Assembly (NCBI GenBank): GCA_963932145.1
Contig: CAWVQA010000103.1
Span: 186,001-250,000 of the forward strand
Length of the DNA stretch: 64,000 nt
Reading direction: 5' to 3'
DNA from: Acanthosepion lycidas
Taxonomy: Eukaryota; Mollusca; Cephalopoda; Sepiida; Sepiidae
Shown here piece after piece: positions 1 to 9,565 of the stretch; position 1 is the stretch's first letter, and each line of letters starts with the position of its first letter. The notes beneath the pieces were generated by a model. It was not told the origin of the DNA. It ran no database searches and was given only the letters and a program-made list of their open reading frames with translations. A program made the position numbers and the translations under genes.

Positions 1-700
1 GGCATTTTCTTAGCTTATTCGACGTAAGTTGTGTTGGAGAAACAGATAAAACCACTTCCAGTAGCCTAGTTGCAAGAGAAATACCTTAAATCGTCGTTTG
101 ACGCTTCAACTTTGGGTCCCCTGTTCGCGTTATTTGGGTATCGAAAAAAAAAGTCGGTTTAAAATTGTATTTTTTGATAGGTATTTTATTACCTTATTCG
201 ACGTAAGATGGGTTTGGGTATCGAAAAAAATAGTCGATTTAAAATTGTATTTCTTGATAAGCATTTTATTAGCTTAATCGTCGTATTTTGAGTTGTAGAA
301 GCAGATAAAACCACTTTCAGTAGCCTAACTGCAAAAGAAATTCCTTAAATCGTCGTTTGAAGGTTCAGCTTTGAATCCCAAGTTCGCGTTATTTGGGTAT
401 CGAAAAAAAATAGTCGATTTAAAATTGTATTTTTTGATAGGCATTTTATTGGCTTATTAGATGCACAATGAGTTGGAGAATCAGATAAACCCCACTTCCG
501 GTAGCCTAGCTGCAAGAGAAATGCCATAAATCGTCGTTTGAAAGTTCAACTTTGAATCCCCATTTCGCGTTATTTGGGTATCGAAAAAAAAAGTCGATTT
601 AAAATTATATTTTTTTGATAGGCATTTTTTAGCTTATTCGACGCATTTTGAGTTGTAGAAACAGATAAAACCAATTCCAGTAGCCTAGCTGCAAGAGAAA
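1..700. repeat. Family A ~180-bp satellite, divergent edge copies
   Basis: About four copies of the satellite that fills the right half of the window, in the same orientation. The landmark GTTATTTGGGTATCG recurs near 128, 210, 388 and 569. Spacings of 178 and 181 bp give the monomer length. The 82-bp spacing between the first two shows one copy with about 98 bp missing, joined near 205-210. These copies use the early variant of the monomer (AAATCGTCGTTTGA and GTCGATTTAAAATTG) also seen at 22046-23650, and they differ from one another far more than copies in the main array. The last copy stops inside its monomer at 700, where family B begins without a spacer. Confidence 0.93.
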
Positions 701-1389
701 TGAATTTGTTTGAATTTTGATGCGGACGAAAACTTGGGAATCTCTCACTATTTCTCTACTTTATAACTTTTTTCCAGCAGATGAAATCTCAGTCACCGCT
801 GGCAATTTACGGTGTCCGAAAAGCGGTTTGCTCGAAGTGATCGCATTTCAACTTTTTCCTCTATAAGGCACCCTCATGAAATTGATATCAGATTGTGAGG
901 AATTTCCTGCTTAATCCATGAGTCAAAGAATTATTTCAGTCGATTGTTTAGGGAGGGAGTGACGTTCGACGATACGGGACCTCATGTTAGTGAATTTGTT
1001 GGAATTTTGAGGCGGACCAAAACTGGGTGATCCCTCACCATTTCACTGCTTTATAACTTTTTTCCAGCAGATGAAATCTCTTCAAAATTGGTATTAAATT
1101 GTGCGAAATCTCTCAATCTGTCCATGTCTGCAAGCATTTGTCAGTAGCTTTTACAGGGCAAAGTCTAGCTTCGATCGTGTCGCTGCTGTCACCGCTGGCA
1201 ATTTACGGTGTCAGAAAAGCTGTTTCCACGAAGTGATCGCATTTCAACTTTTTCCACTCTAGGGCAGCCTCATGAAATTGATATCAGATTGTGAGGAATT
1301 TCCTGCTTAATCCATGAGTCAAAGAATTATTTCAGTCGATTGTGTAGAGAGGGAGTGACGTTCGATGATACGGGACCTCGTGTTTGTGA
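701..1389. repeat. Family B ~400-bp tandem repeat, left block (two units)
   Basis: Two tandem units start at 701 and 991 with TGAATTTGTTKGAATTTTG. The second is about 400 bp. The first is about 290 bp because it jumps from the CAGATGAAATCTC box straight to the CACCGCTGGCAATTTACGG box, losing about 110 bp. Related units reappear at 19835-21455, sharing boxes such as CCAAAACTGGG, TTGCTTAATCCATG and a motif near GATACG...CTTGTGTTAGTG. The left block is less AT-rich than the right one, so it is probably a separate subfamily. The block ends abruptly near 1389, where the next unit would have begun. Confidence 0.88.
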
Positions 1390-1610
1390 AAACATTGACT
1401 TTGATAATAAAATCTGACCGTACCAATATTTGTTCACCTGATTTAAAGTATCAAAATTTCATTTCAGTTAATAAAGTTTTTTTTTTTTTTTGTTTCATTT
1501 CATACGATGGCAAAAATTCTTATAAAAAATAATTTTTTGAACTTTTTCTGAAATAAAAATCGGAAAATGAAAGGAAAAGAAAAATTAAATAATGAAACAG
1601 TCATATTGGT
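1390..1610. other. AT-rich spacer, nothing recognised
   Basis: Low-complexity AT-rich sequence with a T run near 1478-1491. I see no reading frame or repeat match to the rest of the window. Confidence 0.6.
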
Positions 1611-2130
1611 AATAAGTCTAGAGACACGGTGGAGTATTTGATAACGGCTTGGCGCCATGTTCGAATTCCCTTGGAAAAGATATGAATCCTCTTCTTCTCA
1701 CCAGCTATCGGTAAATAGCAGTACAAACTGAGTTCTATAGACTAAACGTGTATCGCTCATGAATCCATTACATTCGCTTACGTGTTAATTCCCTTGCGAT
1801 AGGTATGAATGCACTTTTTCTTCCCAAGCTATGGGTTAATATCAGTACAGACCGGGTTCTATAGCCTTGGATTGCATCTGATCTACTGCAGAAAGAAATG
1901 ACAGCCTACTGCAAGAAAAAATCTGCCTCATCAGTAGTGTATCGATAGGTATATGATCGCCTAAACGTGTATCATGCATGGCACATATCTGACTGACGTG
2001 TTTATTAAGAAGATCGAGATCAGCAATATGTATCAGGTAATCTGGTGTTGAAATTATCTGGATACCAACAAGGTCTTTGAACCCAGCCATGTTGTCTGGC
2101 GGAAGGCAGGTAACAATTGTTTCCATTAAA
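1611..2130. repeat. Internally duplicated sequence with a tRNA-like B box; possible SINE
   Basis: Two related segments lie in direct orientation. The first (about 1667-1765) and second (about 1789-1990) share AATTCCCTTG, a TATGAATSC stretch, CAGTACARAC, GTTCTATAG and CTAAACGTGTATC, with an extra ~80 bp in the second. Upstream, GTTCGAATTCC at about 1659 resembles a pol III B box, and CGGTGGAGTATTTGATAACGG about 30 bp earlier could be a degenerate A box. A 94-residue minus-strand open frame (1842-2126) overlaps this. It matches no family I recognise and may be chance, or an exon fragment. A tRNA-derived SINE is the best guess, but no poly-A tail or target duplication was found. Confidence 0.3.
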
Positions 2131-3179
2131 TAACCCTTGCGTGATTAGATGGATAAGTTTCAATGCTTTTTTAAATTGTAAAAGTTAAAGGAGGTTTAAT
2201 TTCGCTCCTCAAATGTACGTGATGTGATGTCAGTCATCAAGGATAAGTTATTCTTAGGCTTACACAGTAAACAATGTTCCGAGATATTTGATGCCCAAAC
2301 TTAAAGCATGTCAGAAACGTATATTTAAAACAATAAGTTTAAATACGTTAGTTTTTTGTTTGTATTTTTAAAACATCAGTTGAACATCAAGAAAACGAAA
2401 ACAAATTTGAAATGAATTAAACATTTATGATGTGAAAAGTTGAAATAGCAATCAAATATTTTTTATCTCCTTTAAATGTGCAATTATAATGACTTCAAAA
2501 AATTTCAGATCCATTATTGCATAGGGAGCTTAGCTTATTTCTGAATACCGAGATGCCAGTTCAGATCTCTAAAACCAGACATAGTTCAGATACAATAGAT
2601 ACTTTGGAGTTGTGCATTCTTCAAAAAGATAATAAATGGAATTGTGGCCCAATTTGGACTGTAATGAGATTATTTCCTTTTTTACAAATTATTTAAGATC
2701 TTTTATTATGCTTCATTTTTACCTACTTGCAAAAACTACAATCGAAATAAAAGTTATCAGCAAGGATTTTATTTAATTTTTGTGTATAAAACTTTTCTAA
2801 TTTTTAATCATATCCAGAGATGAGAGATTAAAGAAAGTCTTAAAAATGAGTTATCTGGCTACACTGATTTTGCAAGGTAAAATTATTTCCCTCTTTAGAA
2901 AAAGAAGTTCGGACCTGAAAAAGGAATATTTTTGAAAATATAAATTGATACATTATTTGCAAACATAATCTTTGGAATCTGTCGGAAGAAGGGATGGTGT
3001 CTACATGTAATAATTTTGTATGAGTCTTTTTTTTTTCTTTTCTTTTTTAAGTCTCTTTCTCATTTTTTATTCCGTAATACCTTCCCTGTCATACCAAAGG
3101 GTATTTTTTGAGGGGTGGAAAACATCAAAAGTCACGGTCTTTTAGGAATTGAAGAGTGGATACATCGAAGCTGATAAAT
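2131..3179. other. Intergenic AT-rich DNA, nothing recognised
   Basis: No open frame of note on either strand and no repeat family shared with the rest of the window. A T-rich run lies near 3029-3048. Confidence 0.6.
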
Positions 3180-5035
3180 TCCATGAATTCTAGAAGCGGA
3201 TACTGGATTATTAAAGTGATACGAGACAAGAATTTGGTTTAAAGAAAGCAATCAACCAATGTATTTTCAAGCCCGAAAAGTTCATGCTCATATGTTACCC
3301 TTGGTTGTTACCAAGCTGAAAATGTGTTGGAACAAGGAATATTAGAAAAAGTCAGCCAGGATGGTAGCAGTTAGGATTCATCCACTGTGCTGATATGCCA
3401 GTACAATGAAGATTTAAGAATTTGTGGCAATTATAAGATTGGCGTGAATCACCAAAACTGTTCTGATTCATTGCCACTGCCAAACACTGAAATAACGTAC
3501 CATGAGTTTGCTGGTATTAAATAATTTGCTAAAGTTAACTTCAAGTCAGCATATAATCAGATAACAATTGATAGCAAGTTTCAAGAAGTCACCACAATGA
3601 ACATCTTATTGGATTAAACAGAAGGACGTTTGGAGTTAAAAATTCAAAACACAAAATCAAAAAAGCCATCGAAAATGTTTTAGAGGTGATTAAAAATATA
3701 ATTGTATATGAGAACAGTATTGGCATTGGTGCTTGCAGTAAAGAAGCGCTAAACAGTAAAACGGGGCAAGTTTGAGAAAATTAAATAGGACTGTATGACA
3801 ATTAATCGTGATAAATGCAAGTTTAATTGGGAAAATCATACTTAGGATATCAAATATCCAAAGATGGTATATTGCTGGATGATAAACTCGTAAGATTTGA
3901 GAGATAGCTGCACCCAGAAATAAGATTCAGAATCTTTTTTTGTGATTAACCAATTTCTATAATAGATATCTACCGCGATATAGTGACCTTGTGGAACGAT
4001 TTAACAAAATAAGGAAGAAGAATACCGAATTTCAATGGACAAAAAGACAGGAGGTTGCTTTCGAGAAATTGAAAAATAAAACACTCGTAAATAAAGCAGT
4101 TGTTAAAATTTGGGACTCGGCGAAAAAATTGACGTTAACTACTGATGTCAGTGACTGTGCTATAGCCGCATTGTTGTCACAGTGGGTATCACCTTGTAAT
4201 GTACTTATCCGGAAAACTAACATTGACGGAGGCGAATTATTTAAATATTGACAAGGAGGAGGCAATAGCGATTGTGTGGAGCAAAGAAAGAGCTAGAATT
4301 TTTTTTTTTTTTTTTGCTGGGTAGGACATTTCTATTGAAATCTGATCATAAGCCTTTGGAATTTATATTAAACACCAGAAGAGAGTTCCCAAATGTCAAA
4401 TCTGCAAAGATATTAATATGGACGATTAGGCTGATGTTGTTTGACTTTGACATTTTATATATTAAAGGAAATACTATTCCGTATGTGGATGCATTATCTT
4501 GGTTAAAGTTTGGGAGTAAAAATATTGAAGTAATCGGAAATATTGCGGATAGTTTTTTGTACTAGATAGAAACGGATGTATTATCCTTAAAAGGGCTTAG
4601 GCTGGGAAATAGACAGGGACCAGTGTTGAATAGAATTCTGGATAGAAATAAAGAGAAATACATGGAAGAATTGCTCTATGACCGAGAGACCTTTTAAAGA
4701 ATCAAGACACAACGATAGGAAAAGAAATTATGTGTAATGAAGGTTATCCTAGTACCTCCACAGTGTCTGAGAAAAGAATTAATTAAAGTCGTGCACAACG
4801 ATATACATGGAAGTATATTGGTTACGCATATGTGTTTAACATTGTAAGCATGGTGGCCAGGCTATTCAAGAGGGTGGAAGAACATGGTAAAAAAAACCCA
4901 AAGTGTGCAGAAATAAAGAAATTTAGGCAAACTAAAATTCACTTCTGGCCAAAGGAAATGGAGCCCTGGACGTGAGTACATGTGGACCATGCCACCATTA
5001 AAGCTATGTAGCAGGAGTATTGTTCTCTTGACGGT
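3180..5035 (+). mobile_element. Ty3/Gypsy LTR-retrotransposon fossil (pol region)
   Basis: Plus-strand remains of a Ty3/Gypsy pol gene in the usual order: reverse transcriptase (about 3255-3970), RNase H (about 3990-4560; open stretches at 3991-4251 and 4272-4565 resemble the RT-RNase H connection and the RNase H domain, with an SDHKPLEFIL motif) and integrase (zinc-binding region from about 4780, then the start of the catalytic core near 4975-5030). Gag, protease and both LTRs are not recognisable. The copy is clearly broken, with well over five breaks, and looks old. A second Gypsy fragment in opposite orientation lies just downstream. The sequence does not say whether they came from one insertion or two. 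Confidence 0.88.
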
Positions 5036-5301
5036 CGTTCAAACAGAATGTTCCTAAGTGCCGCTTGGCCGCTATTTACATTGTTTTTCCTTTACCGGTT
5101 TTCTTACCAGTGATCACTTTATTCATTTCATCTTTTCGGTGGGCCTCTCTTCCCGACATGCTCTCCCTCCCATGACAACAAGGCCTATGAATTGTGTTCA
5201 TAGGGCAGGTAATCATGTGCCGGTCCTCGCATTTGTTGGGTTAATAATCTAGGTGGTTGTGATACCTTTGTACTACGCCGTAGACCCTGATTTGTTGGCA
5301 G
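5036..5301. other. Sequence between two opposed Gypsy fragments
   Basis: Unrecognised sequence of higher GC than its surroundings. It contains a short hairpin, CCTATGAA and TTCATAGG separated by 5 bases (about 5182-5202). It may be a non-coding part of either neighbouring Gypsy fossil, but no LTR boundary is visible. Confidence 0.4.
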
Positions 5302-5765
5302 TTATACGATTGTGGGTTGTCTTCCGTCCACTTCCATTTTATTCAAGACCCTGTCGTCGCATTCCGGCTCTTCTATTTCCATACTTTCCAGTGCGGTGTA
5401 TGGTGGTTCGTCATCGATGGCAGCGGTTGTGATGTCCGGTAGTCTGGCATATCTACGACGGGTAATATCGCCATTTCTGCTCTCGTCCATTACTTTGATG
5501 GTAATGTACTGATCATATGTGTTTTTTTTAATCCCTAATCCTTAAGGAACGAATTGTATTCTTGGGAGTCAAATTGTGTTCCTCCATCCGACGATATCTC
5601 CTCCGGTGCACCGTACATAAAGAACCAACTTCGTAAGGACTCGCATATTGTTTTAGCTTTCCCCGATGTTAATGAGGTCTACTTCCAGTGAGAAAAAACA
5701 GCACCATGACGCAATCCACTCAGCCAGAAATATGTATTGCTTCAGTACGAACATTTCATAGTGTT
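5302..5765 (-). mobile_element. Ty3/Gypsy fossil, integrase core and pol C-terminus (minus strand)
   Basis: On the minus strand, about 5540-5640 encodes a stretch typical of the Gypsy integrase core (a GAPEEISSDGGTQF-like motif around the second catalytic aspartate). The 62-residue frame at 5302-5490 resembles the variable C-terminal tail that follows integrase in Ty3/Gypsy pol, with a DITRRRYARLPDI stretch. No LTR, gag or reverse transcriptase is recognised for this copy. It is a truncated fossil with at least a few breaks, and it points toward the plus-strand fossil at 3180-5035. Confidence 0.78.
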
Positions 5766-6070
5766 TAGATGTCAATCTGAAGACAGTGCAGAGGGTTCCG
5801 AAAGAGTTGGATGAATCTAATGGTGATTACAAAGGCCCAGCGGCTCAGAAAAGTCACTCTGATTGTTCTGATAAGAAAAGAACATCGGACTCGACACGGA
5901 GGCCTACTTTAAGAAGTAGTGCTGCCCTGAATCAAGATGGTGGCTGCTGGGAGGTCGAAAGAGCTGTTATTCCTTTGACGCCACGATTAATGAATACGCT
6001 TTCTACTCACTCAGTAATGTTTATTTATAAGAATATAAAAGTATATGATCCAAGTACAATGTGATATTTA
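5766..6070 (+). other. Unrecognised 92-codon open frame and flank
   Basis: An open frame at 5786-6064 begins MQRVPKELDESNGDYK and is rich in charged residues and serine in its first half. I do not recognise a domain. It sits between a Gypsy fossil and a (TA)n tract, so it is more likely transposon debris than a host gene. Its 3' half is AT-rich and shows no clear coding bias. Confidence 0.2.
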
Positions 6071-6137
6071 TCATTTACTATTTTATGAAAAAATATATTT
6101 AAAACAAAATATTTTTATTAAAAAATTTACAAAAATA

Positions 6138-6138
<1 letters not shown>

Positions 6139-6171
<33 letters not shown>
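6139..6171. repeat. (TA)n microsatellite
   Basis: An uninterrupted run of about 16 TA dinucleotides. Confidence 0.97.
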
Positions 6172-6174
<3 letters not shown>

Positions 6175-6860
6175 GCTCAAGGCCTTTTTTACATGGGGTT
6201 TTCTGAACCAATAGGCTCGGGTAAAAATTACTCATAGACCCCGTATACACGGGCTTGGGTTGCTCTCTATCTCTTCGGCGTAGGTTCTATTCTGCCCGAA
6301 GATAGAGAGGTCGACAAACTCTAAGAGTTGGAGAAAACCCGTCCTGTGTGAATTTACGTTTGACTCACCACTGAATCAAAATGTGACACAAGGTCAGTTT
6401 GTTTTAACGTGGGGACTCGTGTGTCAACACTCGGGCCACTAGATAAAACTGGTCTGAGCTAGATATAGTCGGTTATCCCACCACTACAGAACAGATTTTA
6501 CGAAACAAGTCCGAGGATTCTGTCCAGGCAGTGGGGAGAGGACAGTCACCAGCACGGAATAGATACTACGACAGCAGTATCTCCTCCAACGGGAAAACCC
6601 ATCCTCTGATCGATTCGACTGCTTCAGCATTTATCCGAGACTTCTCCACGAGGTGGGATGTGGAACAAAGTCGGTTTTTAACATGGGACTCTCCGAGAGG
6701 GTATGTTTGGGCAAAAATTACTCGTAGACCCTGCATACTCGGGGTCGGGAAGTTGTCTACCTCCCCAGACGATACTCTGTCGTTTGGCATAGTCTCGTCT
6801 GGGTTTCTCTCGCTCGGAGGCAGAGAGGTCGACAAGAGAGATACTGCTGGCCATGTGGAC
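6175..6860. repeat. GC-richer segment with two diverged direct copies of a ~150-bp unit
   Basis: Unit 1 (about 6181-6330) and unit 2 (about 6670-6840) share the same order of boxes: a TTTTTACATGGG-like start, GGGYAAAAATTACTC, TAGACCC, CGGG, and AGAGAGGTCGACAA. A third partial match (GACACAAGGTCAGTTTGTTTTAACGTGGG) lies near 6385-6415. Open frames on both strands cross unit 2 (110 codons plus, 89 codons minus), but neither shows a domain I recognise. The segment adjoins a 5'-truncated Penelope-like fragment, so a terminal or pseudo-LTR-like part of that element is possible. An independent repeat family is equally possible. Confidence 0.5.
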
Positions 6861-6867
6861 TAAAAAT

Positions 6868-7640
6868 GCATTGCTATAATTTACAATGGAGAGAGAAATC
6901 AACAAAAAAGACTAGCATTGATGGATGTACTAATATCTTTATCAGAACCTGGGTTCAAGATATCCCTTTATCGCAAGCCAACATTCACCGAACTATACCT
7001 CAACTTCGACTCCTAACAAAGTAACCTACAATATCGAGTAAAAGTCATGTGGCGATCCAGAGACATATGAACAAGAAATGGTCAGTATAAACAGTAGCCT
7101 AAAGCGTAATAACTACCCTGGATAGATGACAAAATCCCTCATAAACTGGGAAAGAAGTATACAAAATGATAACAACACTCAGAAAACAATCTCGGTCTTC
7201 CCGCCCTATGTGAACGGTTTATTGGGAAAGGTATAAAGGATCTGTGGTCTGTATATCATTAGAGCACCCTTCCGGTGTGGTTCAACACTACGTAAACACC
7301 TCTTCCGTGTAAGACCACCTATAAAGGAGAACAAGATTAAGGACTGTGCGCAACATCATCCCGCGGAATTGTGGCAAGAAATGTGAAGGACAAACAGGCC
7401 GTTGCTTGAAGATAAGACTACAGGAACACCGTCAGGACGTAACATGAGGGAAAATAGGAAGATCAGGCAAGGCTGATCATATATGAAGGGAAAAGGAAGA
7501 TCACTGCCTCTGTGGGATCAAGTTGATATAATAGAGAACATTAGTGAAAATACAAAAAACTTAAGGAATCAGCGCCAGACTACAAAAATCTCGGCCAAGC
7601 ATAAACATGAATGAAATATGGGAACCAGTAATACAGAGAG
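6868..7640 (+). mobile_element. Penelope-like retroelement fragment, RT end and GIY-YIG endonuclease
   Basis: The translated pieces follow the Penelope order. A stretch near 6960-7015 encodes LYRKPTFTELYLNFDS, the conserved C-terminal part of Penelope reverse transcriptase. About 230 bp of linker follows. Near 7370-7440, NCGKKCEGQTGRCLKIRLQEHR matches the GIY-YIG nuclease core (the arginine and EHR region), and ADHIWREKEDHCL follows. A NEIWEPV-like tail lies near 7610-7630. Penelope-like elements use this nuclease for target-primed integration. The fragment is 5'-truncated and has several in-frame stops and frame changes, so it cannot encode a working protein. A closely related fragment lies at 8513-8990 on the other strand. 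Confidence 0.82.
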
Positions 7641-7689
7641 CTGGTGAAAAACAGCAATAACAAAATTGTATATGCGCTCTGGTAATATA

Positions 7690-7767
7690 TTAGGTTGGTG
7701 CAAAAATAATTTCGTTTTCTCACATAGTAACATGTTAGAAAACGAAATTATTTTTGCACCAACCTAA
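7690..7767. mobile_element. Mariner-type hairpin MITE (MADE1-like), 78 bp
   Basis: A 31-bp arm starting TTAGGTTGGTGCAAAAATAA is followed by a 16-base loop and a perfect 31-bp inverted arm ending at 7767. The terminal sequence closely resembles the inverted repeat of the Hsmar1/MADE1 mariner family known from human (TTAGGTTGGTGCAAAAG...). A TA dinucleotide precedes the left end, as mariner insertion requires; the base pair after the right end is TG, so one flank has changed. The element has no coding capacity and would be mobilised only by a mariner transposase elsewhere. The identical arms suggest recent insertion or pressure to keep pairing. Confidence 0.93.
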
Positions 7768-7820
7768 TGTATATATATATATATATATATATATACGTGT
7801 GTCTGTGTGTGTGTATGTAT
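7768..7820. repeat. (TA)n(TG)n microsatellite
   Basis: A run of TA repeats to about 7795, followed by TG-rich repeats to about 7820, directly after the mariner MITE. Confidence 0.93.
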
Positions 7821-8131
7821 TTACTGTACAATTACGTTTATAAGTCCCCAAAATTAATTCACTGAAGTCTCTAAGGACACCTGTGTGTGGATAAAAGTGT
7901 TGCTTAAGGGATCCAAAAGAGGAAAAATAAATAAATAAATAAAAACAAAGTTGGAGGCTTGCGAATTAATATCCAAACTCATGACACGTGGAATTAGAAC
8001 AATATACCCCCATGGATTAAATAAATGGTTTGGCTCGAAATTCTAGCGTATATCACCTGAAGAAGGCCTGAGCGTACAACGTCCGAAACCTCGTGAATAT
8101 AGCAATAAAGATCAGGACAACAGCCCGAACA
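7821..8131 (+). other. Possible 3' non-coding tail of the Penelope-like element, with a CTGAAGA...GAAAC motif
   Basis: No open frame. At 8057-8089 the sequence has CTGAAGA and, after a 21-base gap, GAAAC. These are the conserved core strings of hammerhead ribozymes, which are known in Penelope-like elements. The intervening bases form only a weak stem, and I could not find convincing outer stems or a cleavage triplet. A short A-rich repeat (AAATAAATAAATAAATAAAA) lies near 7924-7944. Confidence 0.3.
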
Positions 8132-8159
8132 ATATAATATATATATATGTATGTATGTG

Positions 8160-8192
<33 letters not shown>

Positions 8193-8193
8193 T
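8132..8193. repeat. (TA)n/(TGTA)n microsatellite
   Basis: TA repeats, a TATG/TGTG stretch, then TA repeats to about 8193. Confidence 0.95.
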
Positions 8194-8421
8194 GAATACG
8201 GCCAACAAGAAAGATTCTTTCATTCTTTTCTATCTGATAAAAATAAGGAAACCAAAAATGTATCTGGTAAGTTGTGAATTATTAAAAAATAAATTGGTAC
8301 GGTGGTAATTTGCAGTTTAAGATCATTCTTGATTGTTATATATATATATATTTATATATATTTCTTTATTCTATTTATCTGGCCTTTCCTTCTTTTGTTA
8401 ACAAGTTTTGTTCCGCTAGAG
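8194..8421. other. AT-rich spacer with short TA-rich tract
   Basis: Contains a short TA-rich tract near 8338-8362. Two small overlapping open frames here arise from the low-complexity sequence and are not credible genes. Confidence 0.6.
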
Positions 8422-8512
8422 CAGTGGTTCCCAAACTTTTTCGGGGGCCGCATTTTTGCTATGAAAACTTACTTGTGCCTCAACAAATGTTGTGATAAAA
8501 AGTACAAGGGAC
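8422..8512. mobile_element. hAT-like transposon end fragment
   Basis: Starts with CAGTGGTTCCCAAACTTTTT, which matches the widespread terminal inverted repeat of hAT (Charlie-type) elements. The opposite terminal repeat is not present nearby. The similarity to the Penelope-like element resumes at about 8513, so this is either a one-sided fragment or a very short derivative next to or inside the Penelope-like copy. No coding sequence. Confidence 0.6.
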
Positions 8513-8990
8513 GGTGATTTCACTTTTCCCTTCATATGTGGTCAGCTCCGCCTGATTTTTCTATTTCCCCTCGTGTTATGGTTTTACGATGTTCTTGCAG
8601 TCTTAAGGGAGCAGTCCGTTTTTCCTTTCTTACCAAAACTGCAGGGGATGTTGAGCACATAGTCCTCAATCAAGTTCTCCTCTATTTCTTAATCGAAAGA
8701 GGTGTCTGCGAAGTTTTCATTAACTTTTGAAGGTGTCCAGATGTTATAAAGATCACAGATCTCTTGTATTTTTTCCGATAATCCCTTCATATAAGTTGAC
8801 CGAAGCTGTTTTCTGAATATTGTTATCCTCTTGTACCCTTCTATCCCAGTTTGTAGGAGCTGCTGTCATGTACCTAGATTAGTTGTTACGTTGTAGAGTA
8901 CTGCTTATACTGACCATTTCTTGGTCATATGTCTCTGAATCACCACTTATGACTTTTGCTCGATGTTGTAGAAGCGGTTATAAATAATTT
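8513..8990 (-). mobile_element. Second Penelope-like fragment, inverted relative to the first
   Basis: The reverse complement of this stretch aligns over its whole length with about 7025-7510: the ATCGAGYAAAAGTCAT start, CAGAGACATATGA, GAAATGGTCAGTATAA and the nuclease region. In the nuclease region one frame reads LRLQEHRKTITRGE followed by ADHI, as in the first copy. It lacks the LYRKPT segment, so it is truncated slightly further 3'. Many substitutions and frame changes separate the copies, so this is old debris rather than a recent hairpin duplication. The 64-codon plus-strand frame at 8536-8730 is an antisense shadow. Confidence 0.8.
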
Positions 8991-9419
8991 AGAAATATTA
9001 TTTTTGTTATAAATTTCTATATTTTAGGACTGATATCATTAGTTAACGAACTTATTTCATATTTCTTCAAAACAATTGTTCTCGTCTGGCATTACTACAC
9101 TACTACAGTAAAGTCAAACGGAACCGAAAAAGTTCTACAGAATTATCTAAATAAATCAAAATAATGTACTTAATTAGATTCTGTGAAAACTGCCTGTACC
9201 GAATTATTTATTTTAAACAGATGAAAAACAGCAAATTTTAAAAATAAAATTATTTGTTGTAGTAAATAACAATTCGGAGTAAATAACAAACATTAGTTAA
9301 TTAGTTTTTTTTTACATGGTAACTCCGATGTATTAATGTCTAAAAGTTTGAAATTCAAATGGACTTTTCATAATGGTAAAAGGAAATTTAGAAAATTGAT
9401 GTCTTGCTGAACATGTTGT
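8991..9419. other. AT-rich spacer, nothing recognised
   Basis: No open frame or repeat that I can name. Confidence 0.55.
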
Positions 9420-9565
9420 TTATTTTGAAATATTATAGAATGTGATGTTGAAGAGAAAAATAATAAAATGTACTGCCTAGCGCAAGGATTGAACTTACAG
9501 CATTCAGTTAACGAGCTAGCGATGTCAGCTCTTACTGACTTCGTGCAAATGTCACCCCTGTTGAC
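9420..9565 (-). mobile_element. tRNA-like SINE or tRNA-pseudogene candidate
   Basis: Read on the minus strand, AGTCAGTAAGAGC (9540-9528) resembles a degenerate pol III A box plus D-arm. GTTCAATCC (9494-9486) is a good B box. Their starts are about 46 bp apart, as in a tRNA (about 44). A proper acceptor stem is not evident, which argues against a functional tRNA. AT-rich sequence follows on the 3' side, as in SINE bodies. The overlapping 71-codon minus-strand frame is probably chance. Confidence 0.4.

Noticed and set aside
1842-2126. 94-codon minus-strand frame as a host gene
   Set aside because: No recognised domain, no splice or promoter support, and it overlaps an internal duplication. Kept only as a note under the repeat entry.
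8302-8730. Plus-strand frames of 61-71 codons
   Set aside because: They derive from TA-rich low-complexity sequence, the hAT-like end and the antisense of the Penelope-like fragment.
9420-9565. Functional tRNA gene
   Set aside because: The A and B boxes are present, but no convincing acceptor or anticodon stem could be drawn.
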